Shown: positions 1 to 12,820, numbered from the stretch's first letter. The stretch: DNA of 64,000 nucleotides from Cricetomys ansorgei (GCA_026225945.1 JAMJFZ010000199.1:64028001-64092000), one strand, 5' to 3'. A program made the numbers and translations. The notes: generated from the letters alone by a model not told the origin.

Positions 1-1599
1 TTTCTAGAGCGTTGTGACTCAGTTTCCAACTTGGTCCTTTACCTTTCACAGTCCTTTGACCTCTTGTCTCCTGAATCTTTCCATACAGACCTGTGCTTCC
101 CACCAGGTGTCACAATGCTGCTTCCAGTCTTGCTCAGATTATAGATTCCCAGACACCTGAAATCTCCTACAACCAGACCAACTCCATTATGTTTGCCTTC
201 CATACCAATTGTTGGTGCCACCCATTTCTTGTCCATATCCCAAGTCAGGTAAATGTCTTCACTTCTGAATCTACCTGTATGGGCTTCTCCCATCTCTCCA
301 GCAGGCCTTGCAATTGACAATACACATCAATGTATGACTTTTTTTTTTTTAAGGCCTCTTGTTCCACCAGGGCGGTACCAAATGAATATTATCTTTAATG
401 ATCAGAAACAGGTAAAGTGGTTATGGCATATAGTAAAGCTTCAGTGGAGTTAAACTTTAAATAGATTCATAGCCATAACAAGTGTGTATGTAAATGGAGA
501 TTAACTTTGTTGCTTTGTGATGGTGAGATAAGGAGAGCTAGAGTCAACATCTCTGCACAGAATCACATATGTTCCTTTAGATAAAATGTGAATGTTTTGG
601 AAGCATAAAATAAAGGAAAGTCAAAATTTAATCCTTTGTTTGTAATAGATCATTGTTAATTGCCTTATGAGCAACAAGTACAATAGGATGATCAAATATT
701 GAATGGGAAATTATAAACCAGAGGGACGGTTGAAATGCAATAGCATTCTATCCAAGTTCAAAATCATGCTGTCCAAATATTGTCTCAGCGTTAGCACTGT
801 GGTTTGTCTTCTTGACAAAGAAGTGCAGTAATATTTTTTTTCAGGAGTTGAATGTGAGTGCCTGATGTCACAAGGACTTGGATCCAGGCCTCATCCATAT
901 GTACTGTGTGTTGTTAACCAAAGTGTGTAACTTCCCCTCGCTTCTGTTTCCTGATTTTCAAAGTGACTCTAATCACTCTGTCCCCCTTGGTGATTACAAG
1001 GATGAAGTAAGAACTGTTAGCAGGATTCTATATCATGTCATAGGGGGAAGGGAGTCTGAGCCTTATCCACACTATCATGGGTTGATAAGCAGCCATGTTG
1101 TTCCGGGCATCATAAACCAAAGCAAAGTAAAGGTAGAAGCCCAATCTTGTTGGTAGGTGACAGGGATCTGGAAGGCTCAAGTGACAGATGCTTGCACTGT
1201 GATAGAGCCCAGGGCAGGGTCTAAAAGGCAGTCAGAGGGGAAACCAGGACAATTATGTTTTTGATATGAGCAGCACCAAGTACAATAAGGTGATCAAATG
1301 TTGACTGGATCATCTCTGTATTTTGTGACTGAAATGTCAGAAGTCTTAAGGATCAGAGGTAAGAGAATATGTGGAGAGTGAGAAGCAGGAAGAGGGATGG
1401 AGCAACATCTCCTTGGTCTGCATAATTATGCCTGGGCTTCTGTGTATGCTTCTCTTTCCTTGTCCAATGTTTAAAGCTCTTCACTTATCTTTGAACTTAT
1501 TTATATCAACCCAGAAACACCTGTGTATTCATATATCTATTCAGTCTATACACTGAGTGCTGGCCCACTGCTGTGAGAAGCCTCTAGAGTATATAATCT
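1..1599. other. Unique-looking intergenic DNA, nothing recognised
   Basis: I see no repeat family, splice-bounded exon or RNA gene here. Open frames of 60-93 codons occur on both strands, overlap each other and have no protein-family character. They are best read as chance frames in AT-rich DNA. Confidence 0.5.
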
Positions 1600-1725
1600 C
1601 TTAGAACAAGCATTTTGTCCTAGATGCCTGTATTCAGATCTCTGCTATGCTACTTGATATCTGTGCAATATTAGGTGAGTTAAAGAACTGCTTCAACCTT
1701 ATTTTTCCCATTCATACCATATTTA
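1600..1725 (+). repeat. MIR SINE fragment
   Basis: The order of sub-motifs fits the MIR core: an expected 'tgggttcaaatcc' part, then 'ctctgctatgctact', 'gtgagttaaagaactgcttc' and a 'cctcagtttcc'-like end. It is heavily diverged, as expected for an ancient tRNA-derived mammalian SINE. The call rests on consensus from memory. Confidence 0.5.
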
Positions 1726-1748
1726 AAAATAAAAATAAATAAAACCCA

Positions 1749-1784
1749 TGGATGAATGGGTTGGATGAATGAATGAATGGAGGA
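1749..1784 (+). repeat. (TGAA/TGGA)n microsatellite
   Basis: An imperfect tetranucleotide repeat of 'gatgaatg' units directly follows an A-rich stretch at the end of the MIR-like sequence. Confidence 0.8.
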
Positions 1785-2200
1785 ATCACACTATCAGAGT
1801 GAATTGAGCGAGGCTTAAAAGGTCAACTACCCTATTATTCCATTTGTGTGAGTAGTTGAATTCATAGGAACAGGAAGTAAGAGAGTTTTTGCTAGAGTCT
1901 GCAGGGAGGATTATGTAGGCATTGCTGTCCAATGGGTCCAGAACTTCAGTCTCATCATGTAGAAATGTTCTTGGGATCTATTGTGCAAATCTGAGAATCC
2001 ACTTGAGAAGTGCGACAGTGGTAAATTTTATGTTACAAGGACTTAGCCTGATTTTGTACAGATGGATTTCTATGAATCATAAAGCTATACCTTGGGAATA
2101 GTGGTAGCAACTCTAGCCATACATATCACTTCATCCATCTTGGAACACGTGTTAGAATCAATCTCCATCCCTCCCTCCCTCTCATCCTTTTCTTTAGCAC

Positions 2201-2268
2201 TGATGCTCAAAACCTGTGTCTTCCATATGCTGAGTAAGCACTGTTACACTGGCCTACATTTCTAGCCT
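2201..2268 (-). repeat. Old ID-family SINE fragment
   Basis: The reverse complement starts 'ggctagaaatgtaggccag' and continues 'tgtaacagtgcttactcagcat'. This is a diverged form of the tRNA-Ala-derived ID/BC1 head (A box and anticodon region). It is not a young BC1-like copy, so it does not point to rat. Confidence 0.6.
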
Positions 2269-2269
2269 T

Positions 2270-2480
2270 ACTTTTCTTCCTAAGGCTGAATGACACCGCA
2301 GTCTGTGTATATGAACACGTTTCTGCAATCATTGTGCTTTCGACATTTGAGTCACCATGAGCTTCTGGTTTGTGTGAATAATGCTACTCTATACATGTGG
2401 TTTAATATACACAGCCTTGCAGTTTAAGCTCTGCTAGTGTCTGTGAGTGTCCTGAAATCAACTCCATACATTGAATAGTT
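2270..2480 (-). mobile_element. Short L1 ORF2 C-terminal/3' fragment
   Basis: The plus strand reads 'aaggctgaatgacaccgcag', then 'tgtgtatatgaacacg', then 'gtgtgaataatgctactcta'. This is the antisense of the L1 ORF2 C-terminal region, where a TATGG-TGAATA-ATTCCA pattern precedes a GTGAATA-ATGCTGCA pattern. It is strongly decayed and without an open frame. Confidence 0.45.
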
Positions 2481-4139
2481 CTAGGTCCCTAAGTTTCTTA
2501 GATCTCTGTACTTCTCCATGTCTTTAGAGGGTCTTCATTGCAAAAATTTCTGCTGTTATTTGAGGAATATTCACTTTGGTTTCATTCACTGTGAAAGTAG
2601 GGTGGATGGCAAGATCTATGATGTGTTCTCTGAGATCTCGGGTGTACTGCAGTTCTCATCTCACCCATTTTAAAGATCTTCTCTACCAAATGATGCTTTA
2701 AACATCATTTGTGATGAACAGACTTCCTACCACAGTAGGTACATATCAGAAAACATGGAGATGGCTCCAAGGACCAAGAAATACTCAGTGAGCTGATGAG
2801 TTATCTGAGGGTATAAACAGAGGGTTTCAGAGAGCAGTGTCAGGGAGCAGAGGAGGAATAAGAGACAGTACAGGGAATTTCCGTATCAGATTGGAGATGG
2901 GAGTTTTTAAACATCAGATCTGTGCTGTTGGAACTTCTTCACACCTTTCCAGGAGCAGATGTCATAGAGTCATCTGACTAACTATGTTCGGAGTGAGACC
3001 ATAGGACTAGCTCTGCAGCCAGCCAGCTGTGTGAGTCAGTAAAACCTAGTATGACTTCTACTACTCACAACATAAAGGATTGTGAACTTGAGGAAGTTAT
3101 AGATAGTTTCATAAACTACTTTTTTATAAGGAGAAAAAACAACAATAGTAATATATCTATAACATCTCATTTGCTAGAAAAGTACATATGTATGAACAAG
3201 GAGCATGCCTGTCACAATGTAGATATTCAACATTTTCCATCACTCAATTATTCTTTGCATTCCTTATCACTAACTCATTACTGTGCTCAGAATTTTCCCA
3301 TGAGGGTGGAGGAGAGACAGACGGCATTCTCTCACCGTCTTTCTGTTCTTGGGGATTCTAGATCTCTGGATTGGGAGATTCAAGAAACCTCTCACAGGAC
3401 TATAATTGCCCAGAACTGAGGTACATTACTTACGTGAGGATACTCAGAATGAATGGAAGGCAGATGTTGCTGTCTATAGCTGAGGCAATGTCTGTTTGTT
3501 GAATTAAACAGGATGAACGAATACACAGGTGACACTATAAATAAAACCAGAGACATTTCCTCATTTTCTTTATTGTGAAAGAACCCACAAAGCACCCAAG
3601 AAGAACTCACAGACTAGATGTGACAGAGATTTCTTTGCACCAGGTGACTCTTCCCTATGACTTACCAGAAGTGAAGGCAAACACTGCATATGAGGCTCAC
3701 CTGGAAGCATCCCTCTAGAAGGCATGTCATCTGGGGTGAGACTAAATGTCACCTTCCTCACTGGCTTGGATGAACAAGACGTAGTAGGTGGACCTTTCTG
3801 TTACCCCTCCAATCCTAAGTGAACTGGTGTATGACTCACTGGGTGCCCAAGAGGAAGGCCTGGAGGGCTATATGGGGACTGGGTGGAGTCTGTCCTCAGG
3901 AAGGATTAGTAACTCCTGATAGATCACCTACGATCAACTCCTGAAAAGAACTTAACATTTCCTCAGAACCACAGGAAAGAGCTTAGCTTTTGCCCTTTCC
4001 TTGCCTCTCTTTGTCTGTCTTTGAAGGGAAAGAAAAGATAATTTGATCTAGATAATTACTGTCATGATCACCAGCATTATCATCATCATCATTATAAGGA
4101 ATTAAAATACCACATTAATATATCCAGGCTCACCAGCAT
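2481..4139. other. Intergenic DNA, nothing recognised
   Basis: There is no identifiable repeat or exon. An open frame of about 120 codons at 3051-3419 has low-complexity composition and no recognisable domain. It overlaps another frame on the opposite strand and is not called. Confidence 0.45.
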
Positions 4140-4262
4140 TTGTAACTTCAGTTTCAAGGGCTCTGACACCCTCTTCTGCTCTCCCTATATGGTGCACAGA
4201 CATACATTCAGGAAAAACACCCATTTGGATAAAATAGTAAAATAATTCAAAAAAATTTAAAA
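4140..4262 (+). repeat. B3-type SINE, 5'-truncated
   Basis: Only the 3' half of a rodent B3 element is present: 'tgtaacttcagtttcaaggg', 'tctgacaccctcttctg', 'tggtgcacagacatacatt', and an 'aaaacacccat...ataaaat' tail. B3 elements are tRNA-derived, RNA polymerase III-transcribed SINEs mobilised by L1. Confidence 0.85.
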
Positions 4263-4904
4263 CCTCCCACTATGTGCCAGGAACGAAGATCCTATGAATA
4301 CGAAATCATTTTCTATCCATACTTACACTCTCATCAATTTCCTTTTAAGGGAAGATAAAAGATAATTCTCCATAATTAAGGAATCATCACTATTGTCAAC
4401 ATTACTAAAGAAGATTAGTAAAGTCCTTGCCCTGATAGGTTAATAGTCTTCATGTGGAAAAGCTCAAGGGATGGTGGTGTCTTGGAAGATTTCTACAGCA
4501 GGGGTTCATGGGAAAATATGAGGTTATGAAAGATTTGTTTTCTTTTCCTATTGCCTACCTTTCTGTAAATACTATCTTTCTGGAGCAGAATTTCGTTTCC
4601 CATAGCAACATCTCAAGCAAGTAATAAAGAGCTGAGGAAAATACATGCTCATACCCTACCATTAAATTATCCACAGGGCTCTTGGAGCGTGCTCATCAGG
4701 AACATAACAGTAGCTGCTGGTTGATTAGAAATTCTTTGGCAAGTATTGTTAGAGTGGGTGTGTGGATTTTGGAAGGAATCTTTAAAATTTTTTGTTTGCC
4801 CAGTTTTTTTTTTTAACTGTGTTATTTACATATATCAAGTTATTTATGTTTTGGAATGGGAAAATATATGAATTTTATGAAAGTGTATTAGAATAATTTT
4901 CTGC

Positions 4905-5450
4905 CCTCTAGCTCTCTCAGAATGAAATTCAAGTTTATCAGAAAAGCCTGCAAGGACTTACTTGTCTAGGCTCACTCATATCTTCAGCCTTTCCCTTAAC
5001 CACTCCCCACATTACCTTCTCTTCATTGGAAAGCACACACTGTCGCTCGTAGTCTCTGCTCTCTCTTTCCCCTGAGACAATGCTTGGATTACTTTGTTCT
5101 GTTGCTTTTGACAGACTCTCTTCCACCACCATTCACTCCCTCCCATGGGCCCTTCCACCCTGCCTAACAACACCACTTACTCTTCAGTTAAGATAGAGCT
5201 TCTCTCAGAGATGCTGCTTTGACTAGAAACCTTCCTAGACGTGTAGCACTATGGTTTCCACATCGCCCCATATCCTTCCATCAGAGTACTAGCAATATTA
5301 GCTATAAAGTTTTATTGAGATAGTCTCGCTCTCCACTATGCTGAGAACTCTTGGACAAGGTCATGCTTGTCATTTTCACAAGTTTAATCACAAGTCCAGG
5401 ACATTAGCTGCCACATAAGTGGTAACTGAATTAATAAACAAATAAAAATC
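4905..5450 (+). mobile_element. LINE-2 (L2) 3' region, relatively long
   Basis: The whole characteristic L2 3' end can be followed in order: a 'cctgcaaggacttacttg' start, 'ggctcactcatatcttcagc', 'gcctaacaacaccactta', 'tctcagagatgctgctttga', a 'ttattgagatag' part, 'gagaactcttggacaaggtc', and the final 'ggacattagctgccacata' plus 'aattaataaa'. It is an inactive pre-rodent relic. The similarity is by consensus from memory, not by alignment. Confidence 0.7.
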
Positions 5451-5768
5451 ATCAATTAAATATTTATTAAGAATAACTGTGTCATTCAACTCTTGCCACA
5501 TAACAAACTGTCTAGAGAAATATCATAAAATAGTATGTTTTCATCCTCACACTTACTATTTTATATGTGGCTTCCATTGACCTGTATGTCAAAGGGCAGT
5601 TGGAGAAGCGCTGATCTACATTTCTCTCACTCGTTTGGGATTGACAGGTCCCCTGTGCGGATATTTTAATAGTAATGTCAGAAATGCAAGAGACAAGAAC
5701 CAAATCATACAAAGACAATGTAATTCAAGGATATATTAAAGCAGTCTTTTTTTTCATTTCCATTATTA

Positions 5769-5771
<3 letters not shown>

Positions 5772-5828
<57 letters not shown>
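5772..5828. repeat. (AT)n microsatellite
   Basis: A perfect alternating AT tract of about 57 bp. Such tracts are self-complementary, mutate rapidly and often collapse in assemblies. Confidence 0.98.
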
Positions 5829-5829
<1 letters not shown>

Positions 5830-6139
5830 CAAGCCCAAAATTAATGGGTAAGAATTATACTCTACTCAGAAGTAGTGGATAGGGAGATCTGATATCTATT
5901 TAACTATAAACAAAGAATCGACCAACATTTGTCTAGTTAACATCGACTTCACTGAAGTTCTCTGTTCCTCATAGACAATGCACTAAGCAAATTTCACCTG
6001 TGATGAGCTATGCTATGCTGCTTATGAAATTAATTATTTAAAAATGAGTCATAGCTTCTGACAGTAACAACATCAAGTAAGGTAAAGCATTTATACAAAT
6101 GATTTTCCTACAAAACCTTAAGGAAGACTCCAGGTCACA

Positions 6140-6305
6140 GTGGTGATAGAAAGGATTTTAGATTCAGGCGGACCTGGATGTTGTCGCTTGTTAGCCAAAT
6201 GATTGAGATAGGCATTAAACTCCTTAAGTCTACTTTGTCCCCTGTGATAAATGGGTATGATAACAGAATCTACCTCACAGGGCTCATAATCTTTGTGCCA
6301 TTTAT
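6140..6305 (+). repeat. MIR SINE
   Basis: A clear MIR layout: 'gattcaggcggacctgg', a cysteine-like 'cgcttgttagcc' core, 'cattaaactccttaagtcta', 'gataaatgggtatgataa' and 'tacctcacagggctc'. It is diverged but syntenic through nearly the full core. Confidence 0.7.
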
Positions 6306-6322
6306 AGGAACACTTTATTTGT

Positions 6323-6696
6323 ATCGGAGCTGGTTTATGTAAATTGACAACTTGACATGATCTTGAATCACCTTGGAGACAAATCTCTGGGCAGGTTCAT
6401 GAGTGAGTTTCCAGACTAGGTTAATTGGGGTGAGAAGAACTACCCTAAATGGGGTGATATTATTCCCTGGGCTGAGGTCTAGGACTACATTTAAAAAATG
6501 GAGAAAACAAGCTGAACATCCATATCTATAGTTCTGCTTCCTGATTGTGTATATGATGTGATTGGCTGGCTCAACCCCCTGCTACCATGTCTTCTCAACT
6601 ATGATGGACTATATACCCCCAAACTGTAAGCCTGATAAACTCATACTCCCTTAAGTACATATTTTGTGGGAGCAGTGAGAAAAGTTAACTAACATA
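6323..6696 (+). mobile_element. Rodent solo-LTR-like repeat, family unassigned
   Basis: This matches a common rodent dispersed repeat with LTR architecture: a 'aaattgacaacttgacatga' start, a TATA-like 'acatttaaaaaatggag' before a leader-like part, and 'tgtaagcctgataaactc' replacing the usual AATAAA region near the end. It resembles in layout the repeats at 13467, 23245, 25889, 36556 and 41336. I cannot assign a database family name. Confidence 0.65.
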
Positions 6697-7064
6697 GCAT
6701 CTTTCTATTCTGTAATCCCTGGTTAAGTCCAAACTAGTGGGAGAAACCCTAGCACTTGTTAGAAACTGGTTTTATTGGCTGCTATGCTTGATCATTCTTC
6801 CCAGGGCCACTTTGATGCACACAGTTCATTGGATGACTTCTTCAAGGAAGGGAGTTTGAGTTAGATCTCATTTCCTAAACCTAATTATCTTACAGATATA
6901 ATTTGGATTACTTTCCCCGTAGACAAATCACCTTGGCATTTAACACTACACAACAGCTTCTAAAATGTCACTATTGGCTGATGGCTTAGTGTGTTTACTC
7001 TGCCATCTCTCCATGGGTGGCTTCACTCACTACAAATTTTCATACTTCACTCATGTATGTGATG

Positions 7065-7066
<2 letters not shown>

Positions 7067-7101
<35 letters not shown>

Positions 7102-7111
7102 CCTATATATA

Positions 7112-7188
<77 letters not shown>

Positions 7189-7196
7189 AATATATT
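7067..7196. repeat. (TA)n-(TG)n-(TA)n compound microsatellite
   Basis: Alternating TA, then about 12 TG units, then TA again. Two overlapping open frames rich in Tyr, Ile, Cys and Val are artefacts of this dinucleotide repeat. Confidence 0.97.
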
Positions 7197-7446
7197 ACTA
7201 TGGAGATAGTTAACAGCATCAAATTACTATAAATGGGTATCAGGCTAGTGTCTCTGAGACGATGTACTAAGCACTAAAATTTCCCCAATCCGTTAGTTTT
7301 AACCTTTTCCTTGATTGCTTATTTCAACAAGAGCTTCACATCTACCCAACCACAAAAGTTAAAAACCTCAGAACTGCATTTAATTTATCCATTTTCTCAT
7401 TATCCTAACCTGTTCACTAATAATATGTCAGTAAATATGTTTAGGT

Positions 7447-7598
7447 GATTAGAGAGATGGTTCAGTGGTCAAGCTCTTGTTACCTTTTTGGAGGACGTTC
7501 TGTTCTAGCTCCAAGAGATCCAACATACTCTTCTGGCCATGGCAGGAACCTACTACACATATAAACACATAACACATAAATAATAAAGAAAAAATCTT
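7447..7598 (+). repeat. B2/B3-family SINE
   Basis: It begins 'attagagagatggttcagtg', corresponding to the tRNA-derived head with A box. The B-box-like part is decayed and the element ends in an 'ataaataataaagaaaaaat' tail. Orientation is plus. Confidence 0.88.
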
Positions 7599-7605
7599 TC
7601 ATTCT

Positions 7606-7757
7606 TGGATTGGTGATATGGCTCATTAGGTAAGATTCCTTGCTACTTTTCTACAGGACCTGATTGAGTTCCCAACACCCACATCAGGTGGCTCATAACC
7701 TCCTGTAAAGCCAACTCCAGAGGATGAAATACCCACTTTTGGCCCTGGCATACATAG

Positions 7758-7812
<55 letters not shown>

Positions 7813-7876
7813 CCACCCTTCTCCCTTTCACACACACACAAAGGCATACATAATTAAAAACAAAAAATAAATCTTG
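7606..7876 (+). repeat. B2/B3-related SINE with internal TC repeat
   Basis: The head 'ggtgatatggctcattagg' and 'gagttcccaacacccacatc' are B2/B3-like. The middle contains a TC microsatellite (7765-7810) and the end is 'aaataaatctt'. The element lies right behind the preceding SINE in the same orientation. Confidence 0.82.
7765..7810. repeat. (TC)n microsatellite
   Basis: About 23 TC units inside the SINE. Minus-strand open frames here encode Arg-Glu repeats purely because of this tract. Confidence 0.98.
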
Positions 7877-8659
7877 ATGTTTTGGGCAATGGAATAACAT
7901 AAACCCCCAATGTAAATAAGCTTTAAAAGGAAGATGTTATCAGCTCACATGGCACCCAGAATGGAGACGACTCTGGTGTAGAGCTCCAGAAGCTCTTCCA
8001 TTTTCTGAGCTTCTCTGGCTTTATTTTCCCCAAGTCAGCTTTGTTCTCAAGCTGGTTGTATACCACTTAATAACTCCAGGTACTATTATCTATATGACAG
8101 ACAATGCAAAATTAACCAATGCAACGGGGTTATCGTCTTGGGAGTGAGGGCCTCTCAATAGATGTTGTCTGATGTTCCCTTGACTGACAGGTTTGTTCTT
8201 AACCCAGTCACCAGCACAGAAGCTAGTTGTATCATGCTTAATTAGACTACCACACTGGTGATTCCTTATCTCATTTATCTAACAATACATTGTAATGAGC
8301 CCTACATAGTCTGCTTCCTCAATACCTTGAGGTTTCTGCCCATATTGCTGCCTTCGTTAAGCCAGTAAGTGTCTCTTATGGGACTCATTTATTTCTGTCC
8401 TCCTGTTTTTCATGCTCTGAGCTCTACTACTCATCTTAATCTTTTAGAAACATTCGTTGAGGATAGCTTTTTAAGTGAGCTCACCTGATGCCCCTCACAT
8501 CCTAGAAAATGGTCATGTTTTCTCACAGTGTGAAGTCTAGACTCTACAGCTGGGAATTCAGACTCTTCCCAAACTAGTCATACTTCCTTTCCCACTGTGA
8601 CATTCTTTTAATCCTAATGGATTATGCTGTTTTATAAAAATTATTATATTACCAAGGCA
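7877..8659. other. Intergenic DNA, nothing recognised
   Basis: I see no clear repeat or gene. Some segments may be very old LINE remnants, but none could be supported. Confidence 0.4.
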
Positions 8660-8870
8660 TTATGCTAAATCTTCTCTGTGCATTATATCAGTTGCTCTGT
8701 AGCAGCTTTCTGTGAAGAAGATATAATTGTCATTGACCTGTATAGCAAAGGAAGCTGAGATTCAGACAGGTCAAGTAGTTTTTTCAAGAACACCTTGAGA
8801 GTTGCCTGAGTTCTCAGTATGAGTTGAATCTAAGAACCAGGACTCATTTCATAGGTCTTGCTTGTAAGCC
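8660..8870 (-). repeat. MIR/MIR3-like SINE fragment
   Basis: On the plus strand 'aagctgagattcagacagg' is followed by 'tcaagtag...aagaacacc' and 'gaatctaagaaccaggactc'. This is the antisense order typical of MIR: gaggaaactgag, aagttacttgccc, attcgaacccagg. Confidence 0.5.
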
Positions 8871-8934
8871 CCTTAGCATACACCCTTTCCCTTCCTCCAT
8901 CTGAGTTTTCCCCCATGTAGAAACAATCATCTAT

Positions 8935-9060
8935 TCATCCAATTATTTATGAACTCAACAAATATTTTTGAAAGCTTCCTCCATACTAGGCTCTATACTA
9001 CTTACAAGTGATACAATGACAAACAAGGTATATTGCACAGGGCTTTTTACTTTCTTTAAA
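8935..9060 (-). repeat. L2/MIR-associated fragment
   Basis: The 'gaactcaacaaatattttt' start, then 'tactaggctctatactact' and 'gatacaatgacaaacaagg', follows the widespread ancient mammalian motif (attcaacaaatatttattgag, ccaggcactgtgctagg, gatacaacagtgaacaaa). Confidence 0.5.
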
Positions 9061-12000
9061 AATATTATCATTCGTTCTTAATGTCATACAGGAATACAAA
9101 GTATTTAGATCATATCTAGCCCCTACTTTCTCCTGGGAACCTCCTGGGGAATCACTCCCATTCCTCAAGCAACTTCATGCCAGGGACTTCCTCCCCTACG
9201 TCTTCTTCCTCCTTCTTCTTCCTAACCCACTGAGCCCAAAACATGTTTCCTATATGTTCATAAATGTAGGAACTCATCCACAGGAGCAAGGGTAACTTAC
9301 CTACCAGAGGCTATGTCACTGAAGAAAGGTGAGCTTCCTTAAAAATCTTGGCAACATTTAAGTGTCGATATCTCTTCAGCTAGGGATAGAGCCTTGCAAG
9401 CTTTTTTCCTCTTAATGCTGGAATGTTGACTGGCTTGATCTTGTGCAGGTCTTTTGCCAAAAACAACAGCTACCTCCTCCTGAATTCTAGTCCCAAGGCA
9501 AGCTCTACCTGGTAAATACGTCTGGAGCAAACCCATCAAGGCCATGTTTTCCTGGTTTGCTGACGTTCTCACTATCCAGATTATTCACCTCTCTACAACT
9601 GCCTTCAGAGTTCTTCTACCTTGCCTTTTAATTTTTCTGTCAGCATATACTGCAGTCATATCTCTCCCCAGGATCCCTTAGCCAATTTTCATTTACATCT
9701 ATCTCTCATACTCCCTTCTGGTAGAGACCAGCAATTTCTTTGATGGGTGCTATGCAGATTTATAGTATAATAAATTATAATCAGAATTATAGAATGCTGT
9801 CAACATATTGTTTGAGATGTCACTCTGTGTAAGATGATGCTAATTATCATAAGGAAATGACCATGAAAATACTGAAAACACATTTACCACCCTCAAGGAT
9901 TCTGCATTCAAGTGTGGTAAACATATAATTTCCAGGTCCAGGTTTCCATCTAAGCATAGCATTGATTGAATTAATTTGAGTCATGCACTCCGCAGATCTA
10001 TACCTTGATCAGGTATTTACCACAGACAGTAGGCTCTGAGTCCTGTGTGCATATGTTCATGTGAATTAGGAAATTGCTTGTCCACCCCAATAATTCTTCT
10101 GCTAATAGGAAGGGCTGGTGAAATAAACCCTTTTTCTTTGTATCCGTATACTCATCCTTTGCAACAGAAACAAATAAAGAGTCCCTTCATCCGTGAGAGC
10201 ACAAGTGATTGCTATAGAGTGACATCAACGCCTGCTAGAGTTGGAAGTCATGTGGAAAATGATTTCATCTAAACGTCTCAGCTTATTAGAGAAGTTTAGA
10301 GAGACTGGGGTAATTTACTTGAGGTTATCCAGACAACAATGATAATATTTATAAATCTGAATGAATTCAAGACTCCTACCTTTCTGTGTTGATCTAATGC
10401 TATTTCAAAAATCAATATGATTCTGTTTTTCTGTCACTCCTGTGCAGTGACAGTTTCTCAGTAAGCTTGGGAATTCAGATTGTAAAGTTTAAAGAGTGAT
10501 GCTTTTTAAATACCCCATTGTTGCAAAAATGATAGCCTTGGCTCCAAAACAGGTCCATTTCTGGATTTTCTAATTCACCTCATTAAGTTTAATATGTGTC
10601 TAAAGAGAAAAATGTTGTCTCTTGATTTACTTAGCTTGCAAGACTATAGTTCTTTTTACACACGGAGTGTGGGGACAGTCCATGAGTCAGCTCTTGGCTA
10701 CTCTCCTTTCATGATGATTTAAGAAATAGTAGAGAAAGGAAGCTTGAAAGGAAGGAGAATCAGAGCTGGCTAAAAGCCTTCCAAACACAGGAGTGGTTGC
10801 CTTTGGTTTTATTGGACAGGTCACACATCAAAGGTCTAAAAAGAAGGTATAAGTTAGGAGTCAGGAGACAGAGATAAGAGGGTTTTGGTGATGGGCATCT
10901 TGTTTGAATTGTACCAAAGAAACTGAGATAATAAAAAATCATACAAGATTATATTTAGATCAGGAATATAATGTAAATATGAATATTATAGCAGCATCAG
11001 ATGTCATCTGCAGAATGAAGCCATGGGGGTGGAGAGGAAGGTATGGAGGACAGGCAAGATACACTTAATAAACACCATCGAAAGGAATAGTGACTTCAAG
11101 CTTATTTCTAGAGTTGCAGCAGCTGACAGAACTTAAAGCATAACAGTAGTGCTGTCAACAGCCCGAAAAGGATTATAATGAAAAGGCAGGAAAACAAGAA
11201 ATCAAGAAATACAGTTTTAAGTCTAGACTAGGCCAGTGGAGGCCAACATCAGAATAAAATCATAAGTTGTATGAATAAAGGCTGTTTCCAAATGGTGAGA
11301 TAAAGATGCCAGTTAGTTCTACCTTGAGCATCTCTGTACCATCAAACACTTACCATGTGCGTAGGTGACTTTGAAGTCAGAAAAACAAACCCCACAATTC
11401 CACAGCAAGCTTATTAGCATGAATGGGGAATGGACCAGTGTAGGTTATGGGCTGAGACTTAGATGAATAAGACAGAGAAAATGGTTAAATACAATAATGG
11501 GTGGTGTTTTCTGGTTGGGAGAAATCACAAGGGGTGTGGAAGATATTTCCCAAGAAAGTGAAGCAGTAGATAGATGTTGAAAAAGGAAGCATCTACCAGA
11601 AACAAAGCAGCCAGGGCCCTAGAGGTAGAGATCAAAGTGTCCACATTTATACAGAAGCTTGAATACCATGGCATTGTTGAGCGAGTGCAAGATGGGCAGA
11701 ATTGGTGCATTTGGTGGTGAGTTATAAGGCTGTAAGGAAAAATCAAGAAATGTTCACATACCATTTTCAAAGGACTGCATTATATTTGATAGACCAGAGG
11801 TTAGAAACTCGAATACAGCTAGACAGATGAACAGAACAAGAGAGGATGAAAGGAAAATTGTCCTAATGAGTCCTCTTGTATGTAGTTCTCACAGGAATCA
11901 GGCACAGTGCAGGGTTGTCATCTGATTGCTCTAACACATCATCTGATATTCAATAACTTCTCAAAGAGAGCAATGAAATGTTTGATGTGAAACCTCTTAA

Positions 12001-12775
12001 CTTGAGAGCACTGGAAATTAAGATCTCTTCAATTGTCCAGGACCAAGTTTTTCAAAATTATTACAATCGTAGAGGCAATGCAAAATGATTGGCTAGAGGG
12101 GGCAATACTAGAGGTAGCAGAGCTTATAAAATTTCCTTGAGAAGCAGTACTAGGGACCCAAAACAGGATAGAAGGGTGGGGCAGGAGAGTCAGGATTCTT
12201 GTAAGTGGTATGTTCTCTCTCGGTTTAGAATGAAGAGGGCACGCACAGAGTTCATGGGAATTGGTCAAGATGCCCAGGTCAACAGTAGCTACTGCTACTC
12301 AGAACTGACTCAGCTTGGCATTTCTTTTTCTTTTTCTTTTTTTTTTAGTAGAAAAGTAATGGAAATGTAAAACCTTTGACTTTGAGAATTGGGCTTTGGG
12401 GAGCTTATCTAATACAAACACCCAGTGCCATCGGATTTTGTCCATAACTGATTTTAAATGCAAACCTCCTCAAAGATATTACTTCCTTCTTAACTTGTAA
12501 GACCTGCCGATGGGTAAACATCAAACAGATAATGTATTCATTTTTTAACCTTGATTTAGACTCTTTTCCTATTACCTTCTGGGAAATCCTCAGCTTAAGC
12601 AAGAAATATTTTTATCTTTCTCACCTCTAAACGTGCCCGAGTGCTGGAACAGTAAGCATTCTAATCAGCGTGGTTCCTAACCATCTGCGCTGAGATTCTG
12701 TGTGAGGATTCATCTAAGTTTCTAATGCTCAGAGGTAGTTAATCCACTTGAGCCTCGAGCAGAAAGGAAAGGAGC

Positions 12776-12777
<2 letters not shown>
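9061..12777. other. Long unique-looking interval, nothing recognised
   Basis: About 3.7 kb without an identifiable SINE, L1 or LTR, apart from a T-rich run near 12320-12350. Small open frames (60-93 codons) are scattered on both strands without domain signatures. It may hold regulatory or very old repeat sequence, but nothing in the sequence shows that directly. Confidence 0.45.

Positions 12778-12820
<43 letters not shown>
12778..12820. repeat. (GT)n microsatellite
   Basis: About 21 uninterrupted GT units. The antisense reading produces a spurious Thr-His repeat frame. Confidence 0.98.

Noticed and set aside
3051..3419. 122-codon plus-strand frame
   Set aside because: No domain, biased composition, overlaps an opposite-strand frame, no splice or promoter context.
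6965..7232. Tyr/Ile/Cys/Val-rich frames
   Set aside because: Produced by TA and TG dinucleotide repeats.
7643..7900. Arg-Glu repeat frames on the minus strand
   Set aside because: Encoded by a TC microsatellite inside a SINE.
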